From assembly GCF_002379095.1 (NCBI RefSeq), contig NZ_NBZV01000045.1, forward strand, positions 1-39,886: a DNA stretch of 39,886 nt, read 5' to 3'. Of the stretch, positions 1 to 7,645 are shown piece by piece. This stretch comes from Polaromonas sp. AER18D-145 (GTDB taxonomy: Bacteria; Pseudomonadota; Gammaproteobacteria; Burkholderiales; Burkholderiaceae_C). The notes under the pieces were generated by a model. That model did no database searches, was not told where the DNA came from, and was given only the letters and a program-made list of their open reading frames with translations. Made by a program: the position numbers and the translations under genes. The stretch's first letter is position 1. Each line of letters starts with the position of its first letter.

Positions 1-110
1 GGAGGAGGTGGTCATGCTGCTTGGGTGGTGGGAAGGGGCCGGCGGGACGGACATGCAAGCCCGATAGAATCCAAGCCAAGATTCTAAGGGTTCACCCCCC
101 GTCCGCCTGC

Positions 111-1181
111 ATGCAATTTACTTCTGCCCAAAAACGTACAGCCGCCTGGTGCCTGATCGCGGCCCTGGTGATGCTGGCGTTGTGGCTGCTGGGGCCGGTG
201 CTCACGCCTTTTGTGGTGGGTGCCGTGCTGGCCTATGTGCTGACGCCGGTGGTGAACTGGCTCGATGGCTTGGGCCGCGGACGGATGCCGCGCGTGCTGG
301 CCGTCCTGATCGTGGAGACCCTGTTCATCCTGATTCTGCTGTCCATCCTGTTGCTGGTGGTACCGATTTTTGCCAAGGAACTGCCGCTGCTGCGCGAGCA
401 GTTGCCGTTGCTGGCCGATCGCGTCAACACCGCCCTGGGGCCTTGGCTGGCGCAGTTCGGCATCAAGGTGTCGCTGGATGTGGCCAGCATCAAGGCCTTT
501 GTCGTGAAGTACCTCAGCGCCAACTTTGAAGATGCCTTCGGCTCGGTCCTGTCCTCGCTCAAGCTGGGCGGCAGCGTGGCACTGGCCATCGTGGGCAATG
601 GCGTGCTGATTCCAGTGGCCCTGTTTTTCCTGCTCAAGGACTGGGACCGCTTCGTCGGCCTCGTGGTCGAGCTGGTGCCGCCCAAGCTGCGCGTTTCGTT
701 TGACAGCTTCATGGCCGAGTCCGACCTGGTGCTGGGCCAGTATCTGCGCGGCCAGTTTCTGGTCATGGGCACGCTGGCGGTTTATTTCAGCGTGGCGCTG
801 GCCGTGTTCGGGTTCGATTTGGCCGTGCCGGTCGGTGTGTTCACCGGCCTGGCGTTTTTCATCCCTTACCTGGGCTTCGGGCTGGGGCTGGTGCTGGCCC
901 TGCTGGCCGGCGTCCTCCAGTTCGGCGGTCTGTATGGCGTGCTGGTGGTCGCCGGCGTGTATGGCGCGGGGCAACTGGTCGAGAGTTTTTACCTGACCCC
1001 GCGGCTGGTCGGTGAGCGTATCGGCCTGCACCCGCTGGCCGTCATTTTTGCCCTGCTGGCTTTCGGGCAGCTGTTCGGCTTTCTCGGCGTGCTGATTGCC
1101 TTGCCGGCCAGCGCGGTGCTGCTGGTGGCGATTCGCCGCATGCGGGCCAGCTACATGCTGAGCAAGCTGTACCAGAATTGA
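111..1181 (+). CDS. AI-2E family transporter (PerM-like permease)
   Basis: This is a 356-residue polytopic inner-membrane protein of the AI-2E/PerM exporter family. It has two N-terminal hydrophobic segments (about residues 15-60), a long soluble loop with the PIFAKELPLLREQLP region, and a run of C-terminal membrane segments. The family ending, with PRLVGERIGLHPLAVIFALLAFG-type sequence followed by ALPASAVLLV, is clear. The open frame reaches back to position 21, but the ATG at 111 (MQFTSAQKR) gives the normal family length. Members export AI-2, move ions or act as general efflux proteins, and the substrate here cannot be told. It stands 186 bases before hda, an arrangement I recall from Burkholderiales. 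Confidence 0.88.
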   Translation: MQFTSAQKRTAAWCLIAALVMLALWLLGPVLTPFVVGAVLAYVLTPVVNWLDGLGRGRMPRVLAVLIVETLFILILLSILLLVVPIFAKELPLLREQLPLLADRVNTALGPWLAQFGIKVSLDVASIKAFVVKYLSANFEDAFGSVLSSLKLGGSVALAIVGNGVLIPVALFFLLKDWDRFVGLVVELVPPKLRVSFDSFMAESDLVLGQYLRGQFLVMGTLAVYFSVALAVFGFDLAVPVGVFTGLAFFIPYLGFGLGLVLALLAGVLQFGGLYGVLVVAGVYGAGQLVESFYLTPRLVGERIGLHPLAVIFALLAFGQLFGFLGVLIALPASAVLLVAIRRMRASYMLSKLYQN

Positions 1182-1197
1182 TATGGCCCCCACGCTT

Positions 1198-1290
1198 GTC
1201 ACTTCGCGTGCCTACGGCGGTGCGCTGCCCCTTGCACGAAGAAGAGGGGCGCTGCGCCTGCGGCCCGGCCAAGCCGGTTCCGAGGCCCTT
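1198..1290 (+). repeat. Dispersed repeat family 2, copy 1
   Basis: This 90-base GC-rich intergenic stretch between the permease gene and hda is closely matched, in reverse complement, by 32452-32542. Shared blocks include GCTGCCCCTTGCAC, GGGGC and GCTGCGCCTGCGG in the same order and spacing. It has internal complementarity (GCGC...CCCCTT / AGGGGCGC), so the RNA could fold. No gene is seen in it. Confidence 0.6.
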
Positions 1291-1367
1291 GCTGGTGAAG
1301 AGGGAATTCCTGTGCTCTCCACTGCGTTTGTGCCTCGTGCCATGAACCACGCTGAAGGGGGGCAACG

Positions 1368-2054
1368 ATGAAGCAGATTGCACTGGACATCGGGCTGGCA
1401 TCGCCCCCGTCGTTCGCCAATTTTTTTGCCGGCCCCAACGAGGCGGCGCTCAGGCACCTGGAACTGTGGGCCGGCAACAGCCTGCGCTCCCCGGTGCCGA
1501 CCTACCTGTGGGGAGAGCCCGGCAGCGGCAAGACCCATCTGCTCAAGGCCGTCAGCGAGGCGCTGCGCGAGCAGGGCGCGTCGGTGGGCTGGCTCGATGC
1601 CTCCATGCTGGAGCCGCCCGAATTCAACGACAACTGGGCGGCGGTGATCATGGACGACTGCCACCTGTACACCGCGGTGCAGCAGCAGGCGGCCTTCAAC
1701 TGGTTCGTCAATGCCCTCAATGCCGCCGACGGTCACCCGCGCTGGGTGCTGGCGGCCGGCAACGCGCCGCCGGCCGACCTGGCCCTGCGCGAAGACCTGC
1801 GCACCCGCCTGGGCTGGGGTCATGTGTTTGCGCTGCAGGCCCTGACCGAGCCGGAACGCCGTGCGGTGCTGCGCCAGGAGGCCGACGCGCGCGGCGTGTT
1901 CCTCAGCGACGAGGCCATGGATTTCATCCTGAGCCGCTTCTCGCGCGACCTCGGCAACCTGATGCAGCTGCTGGACCAGCTCGACGCCTACGCGCTGCAG
2001 ACCCAGCGCGCGATCACGATTCCGCTGATCAAATCCATGCTGGAGACACTGTGA
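1368..2054 (+). CDS. hda: DnaA regulatory inactivator Hda
   Basis: This is a 228-residue AAA+ protein homologous to DnaA domain III. With the DNA sliding clamp it stimulates ATP hydrolysis by DnaA and so limits re-initiation of replication. The N-terminus MKQIALDIG fits the clamp-binding motif. Walker A is GEPGSGKTH (about residue 49), Walker B is VIMDDCH (about residue 92), and LREDLRTRLGWG is the box VII-like arginine region. The protein lacks DnaA domains I, II and IV, so it is not DnaA. The ATG at 1368 lies just after a GGGGGGCAACG stretch. The stop overlaps the start of the next gene by four bases (GTGA), so the two are probably translated together. Confidence 0.9.
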   Translation: MKQIALDIGLASPPSFANFFAGPNEAALRHLELWAGNSLRSPVPTYLWGEPGSGKTHLLKAVSEALREQGASVGWLDASMLEPPEFNDNWAAVIMDDCHLYTAVQQQAAFNWFVNALNAADGHPRWVLAAGNAPPADLALREDLRTRLGWGHVFALQALTEPERRAVLRQEADARGVFLSDEAMDFILSRFSRDLGNLMQLLDQLDAYALQTQRAITIPLIKSMLETL

Positions 2055-2740
2055 CATCACGCCCGGGCGCCGCAAAACGGCGCGTAGCCCTGTTCGACCT
2101 CGACCACACCCTGATTCCCATCGATTCCGACTACGAGTGGGGCGAGTTCACGATTGCACTGGGCTGGTGCGAGGGCCACGAGTTCAAGCGCCGCAACGCC
2201 GAGTTTTTTGCCCACTACCAGGCCGGAACGCTCGACATCCATGACTACATGCGTTTTGCCACCCAGGCCATCCGGGAGCAGGGTGCTACAAAATCGATAG
2301 CTGCTCACGCCCGTTTCATGAGCGAAATCGTGCAAAAAGGCATACAAGCCGCGGCGCTGGACCTGGTCCGCAGCCACCAGGCGGCGGGTGACGACACCGT
2401 CATCGTCACCGCCACCAACGAATTCGTGACCCGGCCCATCGCCCAGGCGTTCGGGGTGGCCGAGCTGATTGCGGTGGAACTCGAGCGTGACGCCGGCGGC
2501 CAGCTGACCGGTGAAATCCGCGGCATACCGTCTTTCCGGGAAGGCAAGGTGGCGCGGGTCCAGCAGTGGCTGGCCGACCGCGGGCTGCACTGGGAGGCGG
2601 TGGAGAGTACTTTTTACAGCGACTCCATGAACGATCTGCCCTTGCTGGAAAAAGTCACGCACCCGGTGGCCACCAACCCCGAGGAGCGCCTGCGGGCGAT
2701 CGCCACCGAGCGCGGATGGCGCATACTTGAGCTGTTCTAA
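2051..2740 (+). CDS. HAD-superfamily hydrolase, subfamily IB (phosphoserine phosphatase-like)
   Basis: This is a 229-residue HAD phosphatase. Motif I is LFDLDHTLIP (nucleophile Asp plus DxDHT, about residue 14). Motif II is the Thr in VIVTATNEF. Motif IV is FYSDSMNDLPLLE. The four-helix cap sits between motifs I and II, as in SerB/CicA-type IB enzymes. It starts at a GTG overlapping the hda stop. The physiological phosphomonoester is unknown, and the position between hda and pcnB is a Burkholderiales synteny rather than a functional clue. Residues about 78-100 (GATKSIAAHARFMSEIVQKG) are encoded by a copy of the dispersed 55-nt repeat read in frame, which is unusual. Confidence 0.85.
   Translation: MTSRPGAAKRRVALFDLDHTLIPIDSDYEWGEFTIALGWCEGHEFKRRNAEFFAHYQAGTLDIHDYMRFATQAIREQGATKSIAAHARFMSEIVQKGIQAAALDLVRSHQAAGDDTVIVTATNEFVTRPIAQAFGVAELIAVELERDAGGQLTGEIRGIPSFREGKVARVQQWLADRGLHWEAVESTFYSDSMNDLPLLEKVTHPVATNPEERLRAIATERGWRILELF
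2284..2340 (-). repeat. Dispersed 55-nt two-hairpin repeat, copy A (intragenic)
   Basis: Read on the minus strand, this has the family core ACGGGCGTGAGCAGCTAT followed by a short A/T run and GTAGCA, matching copies at 21.6, 33.9 and 10.3 kb. It lies inside the HAD hydrolase gene without breaking the frame. The GGCC arm end is degenerate. Confidence 0.6.
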
Positions 2741-2802
2741 CTGCTGGAGGCCATGCCCCTTGCCCTGCAAGCGCGGCCAGCCCGGCACAATCTCCTGATT
2801 CC

Positions 2803-4401
2803 ATGATCAAAAAATTTATCGACAAGCTGTTTGGCAAGTCTGCCAGTCCCGCCAGCGGTGCCACCCGGTCCAAAAAATCAGTTTTCGGGGAGCGCCGCGA
2901 AGTCGGCCCGCAGGACCATGCGATCAATCCCAAGCTGGTCGATGAGCGCGCGATGGACGTGGTGCACACCCTCAAGCGGGCCGGCTACGAGGCCTTCATC
3001 GTCGGCGGTGCGGTGCGTGACCTGCTGGTCGGCCTGCGTCCCAAGGACTTCGATGTGGCCACCAACGCCACGCCCGAGCAGGTCAAATCGCTGTTCCGCC
3101 GCGCCTTCATCATTGGCCGGCGCTTTCGCATCGTGCATGTGATTTACGGCCGCGGCCGCGAGCACGAGGTGATCGAGGTCTCGACCTTCCGCGCGCACCT
3201 GGACAGCAGCCTGGCCGAGCAGGTCGGCGGCAACGAGCGCACCAGCAAGAGTGAACTCGCCGGCATGAAACACGCCGTGGACGCCTCCGGCCGCGTGCTG
3301 CGCGACAACGTCTGGGGCCCGATGGAAGAAGATGCCGCGCGGCGCGACTTCACCATCAACGCCATGTATTACGACCCGGAGACGCAGATCGTGGTCGACT
3401 ACCACCACGGCATCCGCGACGCGAAGAAAAAAATCATCCGCATGATTGGTGATCCGGCCACGCGTTACCGCGAAGACCCGGTGCGCATCATCCGCGCCGT
3501 GCGTTTTGCCGCCAAGCTCAGCGAGCTGGGTTTCAAGTTTGAAGACAAGACCGTGGCGCCCCTGCGCGAGATGAAAGGCCTGCTGGCCGACGTGCCGCAG
3601 TCGCGCCTGTTTGACGAAATGCTCAAGCTGCTGCAAACCGGCCACTCGCTGGCCAGCATCGAGCAGCTCAAGTTCCTCGGCCTGAACACCGGCATCTACC
3701 CCTTGCTGGATGTGGTGGTGGACACGTCGGAAGAACCCTTCCTGCAACTGGCGCTGCTCGACACCGACCGCCGTGTCGGCGAAGGCAAGCCGGTCGCGCC
3801 CAGCTTTCTGCTGTCCTGCGTGCTCTGGGCCGATGTGCGCGAAGGCTGGGCGCGGCGCCTCAAACGCGGCGAACACACCATGCCCGCGCTGCAGGATGCG
3901 ATCGACGATGCCTTCAACGCCAAGATCGGCGATGTGTCGGGCCGCGGCAAGCTGGGCACCGACATGCGCGAGATCTGGACCATGCAGCCGCGCTTTGAAA
4001 AACGCACCGGCAGCTCGCCTTATTCGCTGCTGGAGCAGCCACGTTTTCGCGCCGGTTTTGACTTCCTGCGCCTGCGCGCGCAGACCGGCGAGATCGAACC
4101 CGAGCTGTCCGAGTGGTGGGAGAAATTCAGCACCGCTTACGACGACGAACGCCACGAGATGATCGAGCAGGCCAGGCTCGAGCAGTCGAAAAAACCGCAG
4201 CCACCGCGCACCCGCGTCAAGCGCGCCGAAGGCGATGCGCCGCGCAGCGACGATGCCGGCCATGGTCCGGCACCTGCGCCCGAAGCCGGCGAGTCCGGTG
4301 AACCCGCGCCCGCCAAAAAACGCCGGCGCCGCCGCAAGCCGGCCAACCGCGAAGGCGGCCCGGCTGCCGGTCCGGCGTCGGACGCCCCCACCGACTTTTA
4401 A
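2803..4401 (+). CDS. pcnB: Polynucleotide adenylyltransferase (poly(A) polymerase I)
   Basis: This 532-residue class II nucleotidyltransferase adds poly(A) tails to RNA 3' ends and promotes decay. The catalytic signature FIVGGAVRDLLVG followed by PKDFDVATNA carries the DxD metal ligands (about residues 66-88). RRDFTINAMYYD and the RNA-binding signature YREDPVRIIRAVRFAAKL are present. I call PcnB rather than CCA-adding enzyme because of the N-terminal extension, the roughly 530-residue length and the basic tail (KKRRRRRRKP near residue 505). The ATG at 2803 begins MIKKFIDKLFG. The next gene, folK, starts 10 bases after the stop, a common pcnB-folK pairing in proteobacteria. Confidence 0.93.
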   Translation: MIKKFIDKLFGKSASPASGATRSKKSVFGERREVGPQDHAINPKLVDERAMDVVHTLKRAGYEAFIVGGAVRDLLVGLRPKDFDVATNATPEQVKSLFRRAFIIGRRFRIVHVIYGRGREHEVIEVSTFRAHLDSSLAEQVGGNERTSKSELAGMKHAVDASGRVLRDNVWGPMEEDAARRDFTINAMYYDPETQIVVDYHHGIRDAKKKIIRMIGDPATRYREDPVRIIRAVRFAAKLSELGFKFEDKTVAPLREMKGLLADVPQSRLFDEMLKLLQTGHSLASIEQLKFLGLNTGIYPLLDVVVDTSEEPFLQLALLDTDRRVGEGKPVAPSFLLSCVLWADVREGWARRLKRGEHTMPALQDAIDDAFNAKIGDVSGRGKLGTDMREIWTMQPRFEKRTGSSPYSLLEQPRFRAGFDFLRLRAQTGEIEPELSEWWEKFSTAYDDERHEMIEQARLEQSKKPQPPRTRVKRAEGDAPRSDDAGHGPAPAPEAGESGEPAPAKKRRRRRKPANREGGPAAGPASDAPTDF

Positions 4402-4411
4402 GTCAGCCGGC

Positions 4412-4936
4412 ATGGGGACGGCCCTGCGCCCTGAACGCCCCGAACCTGTCACGGCTTACGTGGCGCTGGGCGCCAACCTGGGTGACGCCGCCGCGGCGGT
4501 GCGGGCGGCCATGAACGCCTTGTCTGACCTGCCGCTGACCCGGGTCACCCGCCGCTCCAGCCTGTACCGGACCGCGCCGCTGGCCGACGCGGGCGACACG
4601 CCCGGCCTGGCCGCCGGTGGCGACTACATCAATGCCGTGGTGGAAGTACAGACGGCACTGAGCGCGCCCGAGCTGCTGCGCCAGCTGCAGGCCCTGGAAC
4701 AGGCCGCCGGCCGCGAGCGGCCCTACCGCAACGCGCCGCGCACGCTGGACCTTGATCTTCTTTTGTACGGCAGTGGCCGCATGACGTCGGCGCAGTTGGT
4801 GCTGCCGCACCCGCGCATGGATCAGCGTGCTTTTGTGCTGGTGCCGCTCGCGGAGATTGCGCCGGCGCTGGTGTTGCAGGCGCAGCTTGATGCGGTGGCT
4901 CACCAGCGCATAGAGCGGTTGAGCAAGCTGGCCTAG
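4412..4936 (+). CDS. folK: 2-amino-4-hydroxy-6-hydroxymethyldihydropteridine pyrophosphokinase
   Basis: This is a 174-residue HPPK. It transfers pyrophosphate from ATP to 6-hydroxymethyl-7,8-dihydropterin, the step before dihydropteroate synthase in folate synthesis. Family motifs are in order: YVALGANLGD near the N-terminus, the SLYRTAPL segment, the signature RPYRNAPRTLDLDLLLYG with the metal-binding Asp pair, and LPHPRMDQRAFVLVPLAEIAP. The frame is open further upstream, but the ATG at 4412 lies just after the pcnB stop and gives normal length. It is probably co-transcribed with pcnB. It converges on the next gene with only four bases between the stops. Confidence 0.93.
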   Translation: MGTALRPERPEPVTAYVALGANLGDAAAAVRAAMNALSDLPLTRVTRRSSLYRTAPLADAGDTPGLAAGGDYINAVVEVQTALSAPELLRQLQALEQAAGRERPYRNAPRTLDLDLLLYGSGRMTSAQLVLPHPRMDQRAFVLVPLAEIAPALVLQAQLDAVAHQRIERLSKLA

Positions 4937-4940
4937 TCAC

Positions 4941-5657
4941 TTACGGCTTCACATCACTCAGCTTTGTCCCCCACGAGATGCGAGCCAATTGGGGAAAGAA
5001 TGGTTCGGTGACGACATCTATGGAGCGCGTTAGCTCCCATATCTGCGCTGATCGTTCATCTATTTGGGCCGGTAAGGTTGCGACCGATTTTTCGAAAAAC
5101 TCTGACTCGCCGGCCCAACTTAATGAAACAAAACGAAATTCTGAGGTTCTAGGGTCGTGGACCCAACGTCCGTGGGCGTAGTCATTGCGGAGCGTTCTAA
5201 TGGTTTCCGCGTGCGCAATCCAGGCATCCCACTTAGAGCGGTGTGCAGTTTTTGCGTAAGGTTCAGTTTGTTCAACCAAGCCGCGAAGACAATCGAGTCG
5301 CAACTTCATGGGAATGGTTGGCTTGAGAAGTGCGAGAACAGCCGTTGCATTATTTGAATAGCTTTTAATCTTCAAGCCTAGACTTACATCGAACCATGCG
5401 TAGGCTTCCATTAGTCCGCCAATGCTTCGGTGCAATTCGGCCTGAGCATTCTCACGGTCCTTCAACCGCATTCCGAGCAAAAGGATCTCTGCGGCTTCGC
5501 GCTTCTTGCGTCCCTCAGCTATTTGCGCAAGTACGCTGGGAGAGTAAGTGGCTTCTCGCGCTACCCGCGCTCTGAGTGCATCGCCAGAGATATCTTCGCG
5601 TTGATTCGCGGGATTTTCTTCTGGGAAATCTTCAAAATAATCTGACCATTCACCCAT
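4941..5657 (-). CDS. Hypothetical protein with a HEPN-like R-N-D-x-x-H motif
   Basis: This is a 238-residue, mostly helical, soluble protein that I do not recognise. The striking element is LRNDYAHGRW, with R157 and H162 spaced as R-x4-H and Asn directly after Arg. That is the catalytic pattern of HEPN-fold RNases, although many non-toxic HEPN-like domains share it. A stretch rich in charged helices precedes it. The base composition (more A/T) and codon use differ from the GC-rich neighbours on both sides, which suggests later acquisition. An alternative TTG start lies at 5678; an in-frame stop just upstream excludes anything longer. No antitoxin-like partner is adjacent. Confidence 0.65.
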   Translation of the reverse strand: MGEWSDYFEDFPEENPANQREDISGDALRARVAREATYSPSVLAQIAEGRKKREAAEILLLGMRLKDRENAQAELHRSIGGLMEAYAWFDVSLGLKIKSYSNNATAVLALLKPTIPMKLRLDCLRGLVEQTEPYAKTAHRSKWDAWIAHAETIRTLRNDYAHGRWVHDPRTSEFRFVSLSWAGESEFFEKSVATLPAQIDERSAQIWELTRSIDVVTEPFFPQLARISWGTKLSDVKP

Positions 5658-5764
5658 GATTTGAGTTCTTAGTTGCAAGGGCTATCCGCTGTGCGTCAAA
5701 TAGACGCATTGTATTTTTCATGTAAACGGTCTGACCCTGAAGTACATCGGCAGATGAACAGGCA

Positions 5765-6409
5765 CTAAGGCGCCAGGCGCTCGCGCAGCCAGCCGGCCTC
5801 GACCTGGGTGTAGCGCAGCCGGTCATGCAGCCGGCTCTTGCGGCCCTGCCAGAACTGCCAGTTGTCGGGCTTGAGCCGGTAGCCGCCCCAGTGCGGCGGC
5901 CGTGGCGGTTGCAGCAAAAATTTCGCGCCGTATTTCGCCGCATTGGCCAGCAGCACGCTGCGGCCTGAGATCACCTGGCTTTGCGGGCTGGCCCAGGCGC
6001 CGATACGCGAATCCAGGGGCCGGCTGTGGAAATACTCGTCGCTTTCCTCGGCAGAGACTTTTTCGACCAGACCTTCGATGCGCACCACGCGCTCGAGCTC
6101 GACCCAGTGAAACTGCAACGCGGCGAAGGGGTTGGCGGCCAGCTCCTGGCCCTTGCGGCTGTCATAGTTGGTGTACCAGACAATGCCGCGCTCGTCATAC
6201 CCCTTGATCAGCACCACGCGGGTCGAAGGCCGCCCGTTGGCGGCCACCGTGGCGACCGTCATCGCATTGGGCTCGGGCACCTCGGCCGCAATGGCTTCCT
6301 TGAGCCACTGGTCAAATTGCTGCAGCGGGTCGGCATGCGACGCCTCTTCGTTGAGTTCGGCGCGCTCGTAGCTTTTGCGCAGGTCGGCAATGGAGTTGGA
6401 CTGGCTCAT
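5765..6409 (-). CDS. pdxH: Pyridoxamine 5'-phosphate oxidase
   Basis: This 214-residue FMN enzyme oxidises pyridoxine or pyridoxamine 5'-phosphate to pyridoxal 5'-phosphate, the last step of vitamin B6 synthesis and salvage. It shows the N-terminal [23 protein letters not shown], the FMN-binding [24 protein letters not shown], the [14 protein letters not shown] segment, and the C-terminal [11 protein letters not shown] with [11 protein letters not shown] and the final WLRERLAP. The ATG at 6409 ([12 protein letters not shown]) is preferred over the GTG two codons upstream. The gene is divergent from the TetR gene. The 107 bases to the next gene downstream hold no clear terminator in this orientation. 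Confidence 0.94.
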   Translation of the reverse strand: MSQSNSIADLRKSYERAELNEEASHADPLQQFDQWLKEAIAAEVPEPNAMTVATVAANGRPSTRVVLIKGYDERGIVWYTNYDSRKGQELAANPFAALQFHWVELERVVRIEGLVEKVSAEESDEYFHSRPLDSRIGAWASPQSQVISGRSVLLANAAKYGAKFLLQPPRPPHWGGYRLKPDNWQFWQGRKSRLHDRLRYTQVEAGWLRERLAP

Positions 6410-6464
6410 CCACACGATTGTGCACGGTCTGGTGCGGCCCCAATGTTTATGAAGACGGGTTAAC

Positions 6465-6493
6465 TTGAAGCCGAATTAATATTCGGTTATATT
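6465..6493 (+). promoter_or_regulatory. Promoter and TetR operator of the regulator gene
   Basis: A -35-like TTGAAG (6465-6470), a 17-base spacer and a -10 TATATT (6488-6493) put transcription start about four bases before the TetR start codon. The spacer is filled by the inverted repeat CCGAATTAATATTCGG (6471-6486). Its inner form, CGAAT-N4-ATTCG, recurs before the next operon at 7113-7126. Both copies are visible directly. Autorepression by the TetR protein is inferred. Confidence 0.65.
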
Positions 6494-6503
6494 CGCGCTT
6501 CCG

Positions 6504-7076
6504 ATGAAACCCAAAGACGACGAAAAGCAGCGCGCGATCGCCGAGGCCACCTTTACCCTGGTGGCCCAGACCGGCCTGAGCGGGCTGACCATGGCCGACA
6601 TCGCCCGGACGGCCGGCATCGCCACCAGTACGCTGTACGTCTATTACCCGTCCAAGGACGAGTTGATCAGCCAGCTCTACCAGGACGCCAAAACCGCCAC
6701 CATGCAGCGCCTGATGGAAGGCGTGGTGCCTGGCGCCTCGCTGCGCAGCCGGGTGCGCCGCATCTGGGGCAACCTGCTGCGGCACCGGCTGGAGCGTTAT
6801 GCCGAAGTGGTGTTCCAGGAGCAGTACTACAACTCGCCCTGGTTCACACAGGGCAACCGCGAACTGTCGACCCGACTGGCTGCCGGTTTTCTGGCACTGA
6901 TGGAAGAGGGCCAGCAGCAGGAGATTTTCAAGCCGGTGCCCCTGCCGCTGCTGACGGCCAGTGTGGTGGGCTCGGTGCGCGAAACCGCCAACCTGATCCG
7001 CACCGGGGTGTTGCCCGACGACGAGGCGGTGCAACTGGCGGCCTTCACGCTGTGCTGGGACGCCATCAAGGCCTGA
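6504..7076 (+). CDS. TetR family transcriptional regulator
   Basis: This 190-residue protein has an N-terminal TetR helix-turn-helix: FTLVAQTGLSGLTMADIARTAGIATSTLYVYYPSKDEL, residues about 17-54. A helical ligand-binding half follows. It begins four bases after the predicted transcription start, so the message is almost leaderless. The inverted repeat in its own promoter matches one in front of the molybdenum hydroxylase genes 100 bases downstream, so it most likely represses itself and that operon and is released by the substrate or a related compound. The ligand is unknown. Confidence 0.88.
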   Translation: MKPKDDEKQRAIAEATFTLVAQTGLSGLTMADIARTAGIATSTLYVYYPSKDELISQLYQDAKTATMQRLMEGVVPGASLRSRVRRIWGNLLRHRLERYAEVVFQEQYYNSPWFTQGNRELSTRLAAGFLALMEEGQQQEIFKPVPLPLLTASVVGSVRETANLIRTGVLPDDEAVQLAAFTLCWDAIKA

Positions 7077-7112
7077 GCGTCACGCGTCATGCTAATGCCC
7101 ACCTAATTTAAG

Positions 7113-7126
7113 CGAATAAGAATTCG
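7113..7126 (+). promoter_or_regulatory. Second TetR operator, upstream of the molybdenum hydroxylase operon
   Basis: CGAATAAGAATTCG repeats the CGAAT-N4-ATTCG arrangement of the site at 6472-6485, with identical arms and spacer length. It lies 50 bases before the 2Fe-2S subunit gene, in an A/T-rich intergenic stretch that should hold the promoter. I could not fix the -35 and -10 boxes. Confidence 0.6.
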
Positions 7127-7175
7127 TCAACTTTTCCTCCATTCCCCAAAGACAGTCCCCACAAGGAGTTCCACG

Positions 7176-7634
7176 ATGCCCACCCTGAACATCAACGGCA
7201 AAGACGTGCCGGTCAATGCCGACGCTTCCACCCCCATCCTCTGGGCCCTGCGTGACACGCTGGGCATGACAGGCACCAAGTTCGGTTGCGGCGCCGCCCT
7301 GTGCGGCGCCTGCACCGTGCATCTCAACGGCGCGGCCATTCGCTCCTGCGTGACGCCGGTGTCGGCGGCCGTGGGCCAGAAAATCACCACCATCGAAGCC
7401 GTGGGCAATGACCGCGTCGGCAAGGCGGTCCAGGCCGCCTGGGTCAAACACGACGTGGCCCAGTGCGGCTACTGCCAGAGCGGGCAGGTGATGAGCGCCA
7501 CCGCGCTGCTCAAGACCCAGCCCAAACCGACCGACGCGGACATTGACGCGGCCATGGCCGGCAACATCTGCCGCTGCGGCACTTACGTGCGTATCCGCGC
7601 TGCCATCAAAGACGCCGCCGTGGCCCTGGCTTGA
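7176..7634 (+). CDS. Molybdenum hydroxylase 2Fe-2S subunit (isoquinoline 1-oxidoreductase alpha-like)
   Basis: This is a 152-residue electron-transfer subunit of the xanthine dehydrogenase family. The plant-type 2Fe-2S domain shows KFGCGAALCGACTVHLNG (Cx4CxxC) with a later Cys near RSC. The all-helical second domain has CGYCQSGQVM and NICRCGTYVRIR for the other cluster. It has no signal peptide and would be exported, if at all, by riding with the Tat-carrying large subunit. An AAGGAG lies before the ATG. The next gene begins 11 bases after its stop. The substrate is probably an N-heterocycle or an aldehyde, which homology alone cannot settle. Confidence 0.92.
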   Translation: MPTLNINGKDVPVNADASTPILWALRDTLGMTGTKFGCGAALCGACTVHLNGAAIRSCVTPVSAAVGQKITTIEAVGNDRVGKAVQAAWVKHDVAQCGYCQSGQVMSATALLKTQPKPTDADIDAAMAGNICRCGTYVRIRAAIKDAAVALA

Positions 7635-7645
7635 AGGAGATCGCC

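Noticed and set aside
5692..5718. Hairpin TGCGTC-AAATA-GACGCA followed by TTGTATTTTT, as a terminator
   Set aside because: The T-run is on the plus strand, but both neighbouring genes are on the minus strand and no plus-strand gene ends here. As read from pdxH it has no T-run.
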